IMG/VR virus record: IMGVR_UViG_3300034066_002438
Coordinates: 1-42,405 of that record
Reading direction: 5' to 3' (one strand)
From: a virus
DNA length: 42,405 nucleotides
Below are positions 31,658 to 39,978 of this stretch, piece by piece. The first letter of the stretch is position 1; every line of letters starts with the position of its first letter. Under the pieces are notes generated by a model. That model ran no database searches and was not told where the DNA came from. It saw only the letters and a list, made by a program, of their open reading frames with translations. Made by a program: the position numbers and the translations under genes.

Positions 31658-34229
31658 TTTTTATAAGCTCCATATTGTCATCAAAACTGGGGAAATTGTC
31701 TAATCCTTTTCTATTGCGTATCTCCCCCACTATAGCATTAAGTACCTGTTTTTTGGTAGCATCAGGGGGTAGACCCCATAGCTCAGGGTTCTTAATGATT
31801 TTAAGTAAGAAACCCCCACTAATTTTTCGGAGATTGAGTTCATCCTGAATTTTCCCCCTTGTGGCTTCTAGACTAGCCTCCAAGTTATCCCGACTTATAA
31901 TGCCTTTAGAGTAGGTTTCTTTTAGTTTAGCTAAGGAATCCTCCATTTTTTTAATGGTAGCACTGTCTGAAAACTCTTTTATTTTTTCAATGGTGGATTC
32001 CATTATCCTAATTTTACCAGATAACGAACCCAGTTGCAAGTTCTGTTCAGCTAAAACAACACCATTGTAGAAGGTATATATACCTTCTGCGTCTAATCTA
32101 TCAAAATCTTCAGGGGGTAGTTTACCCTTTAGTTCATCTACTGCCTTAGAGAGAGTATCCAATAATTGCATTTTTCTGACTTTTGTGAGTTCATCCCTGA
32201 ATTTATCATGTACACTAGACTCAATAGCCCCCTTTCCAGTTCCCATTACGCCATTCTTTAACCCGTTATCGATTTTCCCACCAATAGAAGGGTCTAATCC
32301 TAGTCTTTCTGATAGTTCTCTAGTTCGTGAGAGTTTAGCTCTTAATGACTCATTTTCTGGGGTTATCAAGAATTGGTCAACGGGATGAAGCAAGGAAGAC
32401 ATGGGGTTCTCTCCTTTACTCTGGTGTATAATATTTGGTATATCCAAATAGGTCTGGTATGTGTGAGACATTTCATCTATTGCTTTACGCCATGAAACTT
32501 CTTCCTGTGTTTCTTTATCTCTAAACCCAGAAATAAAACCATCTTTTTCTAGGATTTCCCACCCCTTTTCATAGTAGCTTAAGGGTAATTCCGCCATAAT
32601 GGTTTCACCCTTTTTAACTAGGTTGCCTTTAGCATCCAGGTCATAATACTGCTTCACGAAATGACTTATACTGCCATCCTCATTTCTAACCACTTCAACA
32701 TTATCAAAATCTTCCCTACTTACAGCTTTTAACTTTTCCTCAACTACCTCACCTTTCTTGGTATTCTTTTGAGTCCTTTCTATGGATACATAAGGATTCC
32801 CATCTTTATCAAAGGAAGCAAATTGTTCTACATGGTGTAACTCATATCTGCTTTTCTCATCTAATCTTTTCCCGCCATAGTCTAAGACTTCTTGTAACTC
32901 CAAGTCCATAGACAGAAACCTTAAGGTTGATGAGGTATTTTCTGTAGCTACTTCATATTTTATCTGTTCATAAAATTGCAATAGTTCCACGGGGGGTAAC
33001 TTTCTTAATACTTCCAGTGGTATTGAGAAGTTATTCCCTAAAACCAATCTCCCCTTGAACTCCTCAAAATTAGAATTTAATCCTGAGACATAATTTATAA
33101 GATTTGCTGATGCTCTTTCAACTCTTTCCCTGATTTCTTCTTTACTTTCCACTGGTACTAAGTTACCATCTTTATCCTTTTTAGGTTCGCTGTTTATGGC
33201 TTTGAAATACAGCATTTCTACTGTTTTTTCTATATTATCCTCAATTCTTGTGTTTAATTCACTGAGGTCAGTATTTATAGCAGATTTCATTTCGCTGTCT
33301 CTAGATACCAACTCATAATCATAAATCCCATCTTCCACCATTTTCCTAAACGCAGAGATTTTACTCTCGACTTTTTTATCGAAATCTTCACTGGTCGTGT
33401 AGGGTCTGGTGAATTTAGAATTTTCAGGTATGGTTTCCCACTTTAAGGGGGAAATAAAACCTTTTATTCTACTACTTTTCCCCAATAAGAGCAATACAGC
33501 TTCATCAAAAGTAGTATCTTTGATTTCTTCCTCAAACCTTTTTCTTACTTCTTCCATGCTCCTAATGGGCGTATCCCCCTTAAACACTTCAGGGTAAGAT
33601 TTTTTCAGTAATCTTAATATTTCTCTAAGTAGTTTATTTCTATTAGCTCCAGACATTAGAGCTATGTTATGGGTTTTGAACAATTCCTTTACAACTGTTT
33701 CCCCATAATCCAATTGTAATTGTCTAATGGTTTGGATTGCTTCTTTAAGGTCTCTATCTGCCCCGCCTCTTGGGTTTGCTCTATCCCTATCCCCTATGAA
33801 ACTGGTTCTTCCTGCGGTAATTTCCGACAATAAACCTAAGCCACTTTTTATGAATTTGGAAGCCTGATTTCCTAACCCATCAGTCTTTTCTTCAGGGGTC
33901 TTCTTGGTTTCTGTGGTTTGTTCTTGGGGTCTATTTTTTAATACTTTTTCTAATACTGTGTCCCTTAATTGACCGGGTTTATCTGTATTCTTCTTTTTTG
34001 CTTTCCCTTTTGACTGGGGTTTACTGGTGTTTTCACTATACTTGGGGGTATAGGCTTTTGAGGCTCCTTTGTCTCTAAAAGTCCCGTCCTCGTTACGAAG
34101 GACTAACCATTCTTTAAACGTCCTCCAAACACTAAATTTCCCAAAGGCTTTTTGTTTATACGCCCCCCCTACAGTTTTTACTTTGTCTTGAACTGCTGAC
34201 CCCTTTCTTTTATTATTTCGTTTCTTCAT
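31650..34229 (-). CDS. Large protein of unknown function in the portal-terminase unit
   Basis: An 859-residue, highly charged, helix-rich protein. Residues 1-20 are strongly basic (MKKRNNKRKGSAVQDKVKTV), then a Lys/Gln/Thr-rich linker to about 130, then long helices (LKEAIQTIRQLQLDYGETVV, ISAFRKMVEDGIYDYELVSR) and, near 470-600, a strand-rich stretch (KDGNPYVSIERTQKNTKKGE). The C-terminal 180 residues are again helical. In many siphoviruses the gene after the portal encodes a head-morphogenesis (MuF-like), protease or ejection protein. I see no catalytic Ser-His or other motif to support any of these. It carries its own CGCYCAA motif, so a virion-associated or head-assembly protein is the likely class. 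Confidence 0.5.
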   Translation of the reverse strand: MKKRNNKRKGSAVQDKVKTVGGAYKQKAFGKFSVWRTFKEWLVLRNEDGTFRDKGASKAYTPKYSENTSKPQSKGKAKKKNTDKPGQLRDTVLEKVLKNRPQEQTTETKKTPEEKTDGLGNQASKFIKSGLGLLSEITAGRTSFIGDRDRANPRGGADRDLKEAIQTIRQLQLDYGETVVKELFKTHNIALMSGANRNKLLREILRLLKKSYPEVFKGDTPIRSMEEVRKRFEEEIKDTTFDEAVLLLLGKSSRIKGFISPLKWETIPENSKFTRPYTTSEDFDKKVESKISAFRKMVEDGIYDYELVSRDSEMKSAINTDLSELNTRIEDNIEKTVEMLYFKAINSEPKKDKDGNLVPVESKEEIRERVERASANLINYVSGLNSNFEEFKGRLVLGNNFSIPLEVLRKLPPVELLQFYEQIKYEVATENTSSTLRFLSMDLELQEVLDYGGKRLDEKSRYELHHVEQFASFDKDGNPYVSIERTQKNTKKGEVVEEKLKAVSREDFDNVEVVRNEDGSISHFVKQYYDLDAKGNLVKKGETIMAELPLSYYEKGWEILEKDGFISGFRDKETQEEVSWRKAIDEMSHTYQTYLDIPNIIHQSKGENPMSSLLHPVDQFLITPENESLRAKLSRTRELSERLGLDPSIGGKIDNGLKNGVMGTGKGAIESSVHDKFRDELTKVRKMQLLDTLSKAVDELKGKLPPEDFDRLDAEGIYTFYNGVVLAEQNLQLGSLSGKIRIMESTIEKIKEFSDSATIKKMEDSLAKLKETYSKGIISRDNLEASLEATRGKIQDELNLRKISGGFLLKIIKNPELWGLPPDATKKQVLNAIVGEIRNRKGLDNFPSFDDNMELIKND

Positions 34230-34252
34230 TAAAAGTTTTAACCCAAGCTCTA

Positions 34253-34277
34253 ATTTGGGCTTGGGCGATGGGGCTAG
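34253..34277 (-). promoter_or_regulatory. CGCYCAA late-type promoter motif, 859-residue gene
   Basis: On the minus strand, CCCCATCGCCCAAGCCCAAA with core CGCCC at 34267-34263, 38 bases before the ATG at 34229. Confidence 0.6.
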
Positions 34278-34287
34278 ACCCCAGATA

Positions 34288-34452
34288 CTAGAATAATATC
34301 TGAAATAGCCATATAGTAGTAGCTACACAAATTAATGCCAAAACCCCATAGACTATATAATTAAGCAAAATTAGTCTGGAAATCACATTCAAGTTCTCCC
34401 AAACCAGCCAAGATACTACAGGGGTTAGTGCGATGAAACCTAAAGCCAACAT
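34288..34452 (-). CDS. 54-residue small membrane protein with two transmembrane segments
   Basis: Minus-strand frame MLALGFIALTPVVSWLVWEN then LNVISRLILLNYIVYGVLAL and ICVATTIWLFQILF. Two hydrophobic segments (residues about 2-17 and 28-53) flank a short polar turn, a size and layout typical of holins and other small phage membrane proteins. GAGG lies 8 bases before the ATG. A TTGACA promoter-like sequence is about 52 bases further upstream (34504-34531). It lies in the 317-base gap between the portal gene and the 859-residue gene. No endolysin is adjacent, so holin identity is only a possibility. Confidence 0.5.
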   Translation of the reverse strand: MLALGFIALTPVVSWLVWENLNVISRLILLNYIVYGVLALICVATTIWLFQILF

Positions 34453-34503
34453 ACGGATAACCTCAAAGTCTAAATTGTTTAGGGGTTATTGACCCCTGTT
34501 TAT

Positions 34504-34531
34504 ATGTTATCGGTCTATCAGAGTTTGTCAA
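34504..34531 (-). promoter_or_regulatory. Possible sigma-70-type promoter, small membrane protein
   Basis: On the minus strand, TTGACA (34531-34526), 16-base spacer, TAACAT (34509-34504). The -10 box is poor, the -35 region (TTGACAAACT) resembles the early family. Confidence 0.45.
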
Positions 34532-34546
34532 GGGTTTTGCAAAACT

Positions 34547-36430
34547 TTATTCCATCCCCGAAACCATAGATTTAACCTCCTCTAGGGGGATTTCCAACTT
34601 CTGCGATAATTCAGCCATTAAGGTATCTAAAATCCCTTGTAGGTTATCTCCTCCCTCAACATATCCTACACCGTCTAGAACCTCAACTACAGTAGCATCA
34701 GTGGCCATAGATAAAGCACTTGCCACTTCCTGGATTTGCATATCAAGGTCAACTGCTACTGTTTCACCTTCACCTTCACCTTCAGCTTCTGGTTCTGGTT
34801 CTGCTTCTGCCTGAATCTCTTGCATATTTCGCATTTGTTCAGATATGTTTTCCCATTCTGCTTCAGGGTCAAATCCTAACAATTCTTGTGCTGTCTTAAC
34901 TGATACAATCTGATTCAGAACTAAAGAACTTAATTCCTCCATAGATAGTTCAAAATGTTCTTCTGGTTTGAAGGATTCCTTAGTTTCATTTTGAATAGTA
35001 TTTTGTTCATCAATAGAAGCATTAGGAGTTAAAGCTCGTTGTAAATCTTCAGTTACCAATCTCATCGCAGTGTCAGCGATTGGTGTTTCTAGTTTTTCCA
35101 ATCGGGCAAGGCGGTCTACCTTAGCATCAACAGAATCTAGAACGAACTCATTCAACCCTGAAACTGAAATCATTTCGGCTTTATCAGGGGGTAAACCGTG
35201 GGCTAAGGCTACTAACTTATAACAGTTCTCTAAGAATCTTAACAATTCCTCACCGTAGGCGGTCAAAGCTTGTTCTTGGCTGATAAAGTCCATACTTTTA
35301 GCCACACCAGACTCTTGCATTGGTCTATCAGTACCAGCAGAAATACCGTTACTAAATACTAAATCTTTGATTCTAGATTCAATACCTTGTAAATAGCCTG
35401 TAATAGTGGAAATCGCTGAACCAGTAGTCTCATTAAAGCTAAATCCTGACCCAATCAAAACTCTATGATTACCAGTTTGTTGTTTGGCTTCTTCAATGTC
35501 CACCATTTTATCAACAGTTTCCGCCATCGGAGTAAATAGTCTTTGAATCTGTCCAGCCAAATTAGCAGTATAGGAAAGATTATTGTGAACTCGGATGTGT
35601 TCTAGAACCAAATAAATGGCTTCTTTGACTACCCATAGATTCTCTGGGGCTTGAATCTTAACTACCGGAATAATATCTCTACCATGTTCAATAGTTGATT
35701 TCTTACTGACCATGTATTCTTTAGTTTCTAAGTCAAAACCCATGACAGGACTAGGTGTACCATCTTTTGCTAATTCTACTGGACACGAATAAATATTTAT
35801 TTCTTTATCATCAATAAAAGTCCAGTTTAGGTATACTCTAGGGATACCCACTGGGTCATATTCAGTCATTAACTCTCTAATTTTTATCCATTGTAACCGT
35901 CCATCCTTTTCGTCATAGTGGACTACCTTACAGGGGTCATATAGGGCAATATAAGGCATTAAACCTTGTTCATCTTGTTCCTTACGGTTTTTAGGTAGGT
36001 TCTCAGTATATTCAATATCAATTACTGCATAAACTCGTTCATACTTCAAAAGTCTGTAAAATACTTCTTTAATAAAGTTCTTTTCTTTTTGGTTATTTCC
36101 ATTTACGGATTCCCTAAATTTAGCCCAGAACTTCCCCTCGTCTCCTTGAGTTCCCAAACCATTAATAACATGGTTTGAAGCAGTCATCCGATTCATTAAT
36201 TGGGCTAAACATTGCCCTAAAATAGGTGTGTAGGTAAAAATCTTTTTGCGGTACTTATAGACTTCTGCATCCTCATCTGGCTTTTTGCAGAGGTATTTCT
36301 CCAGATTTTCCCTAATCTTATTACCCCCCGCTAACAAATCGTCAGCAGTCTCATAGATGTATTTTTTAGCCAGTACATCGGGGTGATAAGTTTCTAACTG
36401 ATTAAACGGGACTTTCTCAGGGTATCGCAT
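34547..36430 (-). CDS. Portal protein
   Basis: A 627-residue portal-type protein forming the DNA-entry ring at one capsid vertex. Helical N-terminus with RKKIFTYTPILGQCLAQLMN, a wing-like strand region (PYIALYDPCKVVHYDEKDGR; QWIKIRELM), and the long helical stem-crown region, including IYLVLEHIRVHNNLSYTANL and EELLRFLENCYKLVALAHGL. This layout resembles portals of the DUF4055 kind. The C-terminal 100 residues include an acidic low-complexity linker rich in E/P/G (residues about 545-560) and a helical end. It lies immediately downstream of the terminase gene on the same strand, as expected for portal genes. Its own CGCYCAA motif lies 40 bases upstream. Confidence 0.75.
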   Translation of the reverse strand: MRYPEKVPFNQLETYHPDVLAKKYIYETADDLLAGGNKIRENLEKYLCKKPDEDAEVYKYRKKIFTYTPILGQCLAQLMNRMTASNHVINGLGTQGDEGKFWAKFRESVNGNNQKEKNFIKEVFYRLLKYERVYAVIDIEYTENLPKNRKEQDEQGLMPYIALYDPCKVVHYDEKDGRLQWIKIRELMTEYDPVGIPRVYLNWTFIDDKEINIYSCPVELAKDGTPSPVMGFDLETKEYMVSKKSTIEHGRDIIPVVKIQAPENLWVVKEAIYLVLEHIRVHNNLSYTANLAGQIQRLFTPMAETVDKMVDIEEAKQQTGNHRVLIGSGFSFNETTGSAISTITGYLQGIESRIKDLVFSNGISAGTDRPMQESGVAKSMDFISQEQALTAYGEELLRFLENCYKLVALAHGLPPDKAEMISVSGLNEFVLDSVDAKVDRLARLEKLETPIADTAMRLVTEDLQRALTPNASIDEQNTIQNETKESFKPEEHFELSMEELSSLVLNQIVSVKTAQELLGFDPEAEWENISEQMRNMQEIQAEAEPEPEAEGEGEGETVAVDLDMQIQEVASALSMATDATVVEVLDGVGYVEGGDNLQGILDTLMAELSQKLEIPLEEVKSMVSGME

Positions 36431-36455
36431 AGGGTGGGCGGGGTTAGGTCTTCTA

Positions 36456-36480
36456 CTTAGGTCATGAGCGGCCTAACCCC
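36456..36480 (-). promoter_or_regulatory. CGCYCAA late-type promoter motif, portal gene
   Basis: On the minus strand, TTAGGCCGCTCATGACCTAAG with core CGCTC at 36470-36466, 40 bases before the ATG at 36430. It is one of the weaker matches (CGCTCATGACCTAAG). Confidence 0.5.
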
Positions 36481-36487
36481 TTGCCCC

Positions 36488-39121
36488 TTAATAGCCAGAA
36501 TTATAATTCCCGTAGAGACTATCATCTTGGGGGACACTGGGTATTAGGGTATTTGCACCCATACTATCGATGATATTCTCAATATTCCGATGCTCCAAAG
36601 TAGCCAAAACGTAACGCAAAGCATCGCAAAAATGGTCTCTTTGCCCTTCAGCCACTTTCTCGGTAACATTCCCTTCTTTAGACTCTCGGTGATATGCAGT
36701 CATGTCCTCAAAAACCCTTTTACAGGATTTGGCAATAAAAAGTTTATCTTGGTGTAATAAAGTGTTAACCACCCCATTACCTTCTGATACCCTATTATAG
36801 CCCTCCATTAACTTGGGAACACCCGCTTTTCTCATGGTTAAAATTCTTCCTGGTTGTGACGGGTCAGCATATCCACGGTTGACACCATGCGTTCTGGCTA
36901 ACTCAATGGCTTTCTCATTGTGGACTCGTTGTTCAATGGCCGCTTTAGGGTTGGGATTTTCCCAACAATCAATCACAAAATAAGCGGCTCCTCGTCTTCC
37001 CACCACTACTAGGGCAGGATTCACATCTCCCCAGTCCACTCCGATATATACTTGGTCAAATTTTGTCGGTAAATCATCATCATCCAGTAAGTGTCTCTTA
37101 TCTAAATCTGAGAATATCTGACCATCAAAAGATTCCCAAGATGCTAAAAATTCTTGTCTAAAGATTTTTTCGGGTAATGACTCTTTGGTTCTTTGGATTT
37201 CATCAAGGGGAATAAAGGGATTATCATAAACTGTCTTTAAAAAACTAGCCCAATTAGGAACTTCACCACCTTGTAGGTAGAGACTATGGAAAAATGTACC
37301 TGCCCCTTTGGGCGTATTATGACTGATAAACCCGTTAGACCAGAAAGAATGGGTTTCTGGAATGGTGAAATCAAAAGTCTGACATTCTGATTGTTCAAGG
37401 GTTTTGATTGTATCCCAGTAATAGTCTTGATTTTTTAAGGGTTCACCGGGGTTAAACCCGTTTAAAACCAGCCCATCCCCTCCAAGACACGCCACTACCC
37501 CTAAATTAGTCAGTAGTAATTGCATCTCTCTTAAAAGCTCTTTTGACGGGCTTCTGAGGACTATTCTTTTTTGGTCATCCCTCAAACCCGCCCCTACTAT
37601 GTATCCCTTTATAAAAGACACAGCCCACTCTCTTTTTCCGTTCCACAACCAAGAGGGTATCACCTGATTATTAGGGAAAAACTTTCGCATACCTAAGTGC
37701 TTTAACAGGTTCAGGAATTTCCCTAAATCATCGCTATTATGAAAAGCACTGGCAAAATTCCCTTGTGCTATGCCCCACCCTAAGAAATGGGCTAACTGCT
37801 CAGTCATCCCACCTGAAATACTTAAGCCGTTTATCTCAGTCCCAGTCCCTTCAAAATCAGCTAGGGGGTCAATGTTCCCCCAGACTTCCATCCCATAGTC
37901 TATGGCTACCTTATCCCCAACTTCCAGTTCACCCGTTTTCTTCCATCCATCTTTGGTTAAAATAGGGTGGTTCAGGGAGGATTCTAAAGTAAACCCATAG
38001 TTGGTTGAGATTTTTCTCGTTTCCACGATACCATTGTTAAAGAAGCCATCTGCTTTGTGGAACTCTCTACCTATTCCATAGATGTCCTCAGAAATGGGTA
38101 AATACTCTTTCTCTTTTGTATCGGAGTCAAAATCTTTAATTTCCTTGATTCCAGTGGGAGTTAGTACTTTTGTATTAGGATTAACACAGCCAATAATTAA
38201 AGATGTACTATTTTTAGTATCAACTAAAGCAGGGCGAATCACTTCCGTCCATACAATGGGTTTTATATCTTGCATCTCATCTAATCCAGCAAAATATATC
38301 TTCAACCCCCGCATATTATCGCCGTTATCTTCATTGGCTCCTCTGAGGATGATGTCTGGTTTATTTCCTTTAAAAACGATTCTGCATTCAGACTTAAAAA
38401 TTCTTTTAACTGCTGGGTGTCCATCTAGAATATTTACAAGTGGTTCCCAGTGGATTTGTTTAGCCTGTTTTAAGCTAGGCATAACGAGCAAAACGACGGG
38501 GGGAGAAGCTTTATCATAGTTGCCGTTGTAATTAATAGCCCTTTCGATTAAAGTAGTCAATAATAGCCGGGAGTTATGGGTGGGGATATTACTCTTACTA
38601 CATAGGAAAATCCCTCCTTCTACCTGAATACACTTAGTTCGATGTCTTCCAACAGGGATTACATCGGCTATAAAAAAGCTTTCCCACGGATGCAAAATTT
38701 TACGAGGAACAGATAAATTAAGTTTTTTACTTCCCTTTTGAATGTTTTGATGGTAATAGAATATTTCCTCAGTAGTCCATGTGTTAGACTCTAACTTACG
38801 GTTTAGCTCCAAAACCCACTCATGGTTTTTCCCTGCTCTGATAACCTGTCCATTTTCAAAGACAATATCGTAGCAATCATCTTCAAATACCTCGGTAGCC
38901 GCTAAAACTTTTACAGGTAAACCCTGTTCATTATATACAGTGTCCCCAGTGAAAATTTCCTTAATCGGTTTATAACCATTTTTGGTCAAAATAGGGGTGT
39001 TTTCTTCTAAATTTTTCCCAAATCTCCTCGATGAGACCAAAACCTTGAATCTGGCAGGGTTTCCGAATACTTCTTGTTGTCCAGGGTGTAAATATAATTT
39101 TAATTTTCCAGGTTTTGCCAT
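36488..39121 (-). CDS. terL: Large terminase subunit with two inteins
   Basis: An 877-residue precursor (ATG at 39121; a TTG at 39136 in the same frame is less likely because the promoter motif is 38 bases from the ATG). After removal of two inteins the mature enzyme would be about 439 residues, normal for TerL. The ATPase has Walker A rebuilt as SSRRFGK-S after splicing, and Walker B FAGLDE. Motif III is restored as LIIG-TPKG. The C-terminal nuclease shows its acidic residues in VYIGVDWGDVNP, RGYADPSQPG and QRDHFCDALRYV. TerL cuts concatemeric DNA and pumps it through the portal. Intein 1 occupies precursor residues 37-183 and intein 2 residues 312-602 (separate entries). The gene is followed by the portal gene. 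Confidence 0.92.
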   Translation of the reverse strand: MAKPGKLKLYLHPGQQEVFGNPARFKVLVSSRRFGKNLEENTPILTKNGYKPIKEIFTGDTVYNEQGLPVKVLAATEVFEDDCYDIVFENGQVIRAGKNHEWVLELNRKLESNTWTTEEIFYYHQNIQKGSKKLNLSVPRKILHPWESFFIADVIPVGRHRTKCIQVEGGIFLCSKSNIPTHNSRLLLTTLIERAINYNGNYDKASPPVVLLVMPSLKQAKQIHWEPLVNILDGHPAVKRIFKSECRIVFKGNKPDIILRGANEDNGDNMRGLKIYFAGLDEMQDIKPIVWTEVIRPALVDTKNSTSLIIGCVNPNTKVLTPTGIKEIKDFDSDTKEKEYLPISEDIYGIGREFHKADGFFNNGIVETRKISTNYGFTLESSLNHPILTKDGWKKTGELEVGDKVAIDYGMEVWGNIDPLADFEGTGTEINGLSISGGMTEQLAHFLGWGIAQGNFASAFHNSDDLGKFLNLLKHLGMRKFFPNNQVIPSWLWNGKREWAVSFIKGYIVGAGLRDDQKRIVLRSPSKELLREMQLLLTNLGVVACLGGDGLVLNGFNPGEPLKNQDYYWDTIKTLEQSECQTFDFTIPETHSFWSNGFISHNTPKGAGTFFHSLYLQGGEVPNWASFLKTVYDNPFIPLDEIQRTKESLPEKIFRQEFLASWESFDGQIFSDLDKRHLLDDDDLPTKFDQVYIGVDWGDVNPALVVVGRRGAAYFVIDCWENPNPKAAIEQRVHNEKAIELARTHGVNRGYADPSQPGRILTMRKAGVPKLMEGYNRVSEGNGVVNTLLHQDKLFIAKSCKRVFEDMTAYHRESKEGNVTEKVAEGQRDHFCDALRYVLATLEHRNIENIIDSMGANTLIPSVPQDDSLYGNYNSGY
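37316..38188 (-). other. Intein 2 in terminase, class 1, with degenerate LAGLIDADG endonuclease
   Basis: About 291 residues between LIIG and TPKG. It starts with Cys (CVNPNTKVLTPTG), has block B SSLNHPILTKDGW, block F CQTFDFTIPETHSF and ends NGFISHN followed by Thr (+1). These are the normal splicing residues (C1, His of block B, HN end, T+1). Between blocks B and F lie two LAGLIDADG-like motifs: AHFLGWGIAQGNFA and FIKGYIVGAGLRDD. The acidic catalytic residue expected in each motif is missing (Q in the first, A in the second), so the homing endonuclease is probably inactive while splicing should be possible. Confidence 0.85.
38573..39013 (-). other. Intein 1 in the Walker A motif, probable class 3 mini-intein
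   Basis: About 147 residues between RRFGK and SRLLL. The first residue is Asn (NLEENTPILTKNGY), not the usual Cys, Ser or Ala nucleophile. It shows the three class 3 marker residues: Trp at block B +2 from His (KNHEWVL, W66), Cys replacing the block F Asp (TKCIQVE, C128), and Thr in the end IPTHN (T145, then His146, Asn147), followed by Ser (+1). Class 3 inteins start splicing with the block F Cys and do not need an N-terminal nucleophile. There is no endonuclease domain between blocks B and F. Confidence 0.85.
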
Positions 39122-39144
39122 TTTCTCTACGCTCAATCGCTTCT

Positions 39145-39169
39145 GTCTTAGATTGGGCGATGGGGGCTT
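39145..39169 (-). promoter_or_regulatory. CGCYCAA late-type promoter motif, terminase gene
   Basis: On the minus strand, CCCCATCGCCCAATCTAAG with core CGCCC at 39159-39155, 38 bases before the ATG at 39121. It decides the start codon over the in-frame TTG at 39136. Confidence 0.7.
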
Positions 39170-39204
39170 AACCTAGCGATAAGATTTAATTATGGCTAAA
39201 GGTA

Positions 39205-39233
39205 TTGACAAACCATAAGCGGTATGTTATGCT
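39205..39233 (+). promoter_or_regulatory. Sigma-70-type promoter of the MazG-like gene
   Basis: TTGACA (39205-39210), 17-base spacer, TATGCT (39228-39233). Begins TTGACAAACC like the other early promoters. Confidence 0.65.
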
Positions 39234-39266
39234 GGGAACATACAAACCTGAAAGACCTAAAACCCT

Positions 39267-39854
39267 ATGCGATTTGAATTAACACCAGAAAATTTGGCTT
39301 ACCTAGACTCATATATGGAGTTTACGGACTCTACAGCAGTTTACCCTGATGAAGTAGCCCTGACTTATTCCATTCTGGGTTTGGTTAATGAGTTAGCTGA
39401 AACCATCGAGTGCTATAATGACCAAATAGCTCAAGATGACACTAACCTTAAGGCAATCGCCCTAGAACTGGGGGACGTAGTTTACTACTTGTGTCGAATA
39501 GTTAAGCATCTGGGACTCCCCCCACTGTCCACCTTATTTTCACAATACTCTTTGGGCAGACCAGATTCGTCACGCTATGCTGTCATGAGATTGAGTAAAG
39601 TGTTTGAAAAAGCGGTAATTTATGCTGGCTTCTTCGCTGGTATTCACAAAAAACAACTACGAGGTGATGAAGCATACCAATCCCTAGATACCCTACAGTC
39701 TAAGGTGCGGATAATGTCCCTGTTCGCCATTCTTGATGAGTTAGCCCTCCTGTTCGGGTTTAACAACCTTCTCAGTATAATGAACTTGAACATGGCAAAG
39801 CTATCTGCCCGAAAATTGGCAGGTACTATTAAAGGGGATGGAGATTATCGCTAA
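39267..39854 (+). CDS. MazG-like nucleotide pyrophosphohydrolase
   Basis: A 195-residue protein of the all-alpha NTP pyrophosphohydrolase (MazG/dUTPase-2) type. The metal-binding helix pair is visible as GLVNELAETIECYND (E-x-x-E pattern) and ALELGDVVYYLCRIVKHLGL (E-L-G-D), which together bind Mg2+ in this superfamily. Members hydrolyse NTPs or dNTPs; phage forms may adjust nucleotide pools or (p)ppGpp during infection, though which substrate applies here cannot be read. The second half (about 100-195) is helical and shows no further recognisable motif. It has its own TTGACA promoter and a terminator at 39878-39905, so it forms an early monocistronic unit, complementing ThyX in nucleotide supply. 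Confidence 0.75.
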   Translation: MRFELTPENLAYLDSYMEFTDSTAVYPDEVALTYSILGLVNELAETIECYNDQIAQDDTNLKAIALELGDVVYYLCRIVKHLGLPPLSTLFSQYSLGRPDSSRYAVMRLSKVFEKAVIYAGFFAGIHKKQLRGDEAYQSLDTLQSKVRIMSLFAILDELALLFGFNNLLSIMNLNMAKLSARKLAGTIKGDGDYR

Positions 39855-39877
39855 TTAAACTGACTCAACTTTAATAA

Positions 39878-39905
39878 CCCTAGCCTAGCTGGGGATTTTT
39901 TTTTG
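39878..39905 (+). terminator. Intrinsic terminator after the MazG-like gene
   Basis: CCCTAGC cta GCTGGGG (one mismatch) followed by a run of nine T residues. Confidence 0.75.
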
Positions 39906-39913
39906 TTAGGAAG

Positions 39914-39943
39914 TTGACAAACCCATAAAAACTAAGTTATACT
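39914..39943 (+). promoter_or_regulatory. Sigma-70-type promoter of the antirepressor-like gene at 39979
   Basis: TTGACA (39914-39919), 18-base spacer, TATACT (39938-39943). It matches the tRNA promoter at 40804-40833 at all but four positions over 30 bases (TTGACAAACCCATAA then CTAAGTTATA). Confidence 0.8.
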
Positions 39944-39978
39944 GTTAAAGTAATCAGAAAACACCAAAGAGGTATAAA

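Noticed and set aside
34759-34806. Low-complexity repeat in the portal gene as a regulatory element
   Set aside because: It encodes an acidic Glu/Pro/Gly linker in frame and needs no other explanation.
39122-39136. TTG start for terminase at 39136
   Set aside because: No ribosome site before it; the late-type motif is 38 bases from the ATG at 39121, matching the other genes.
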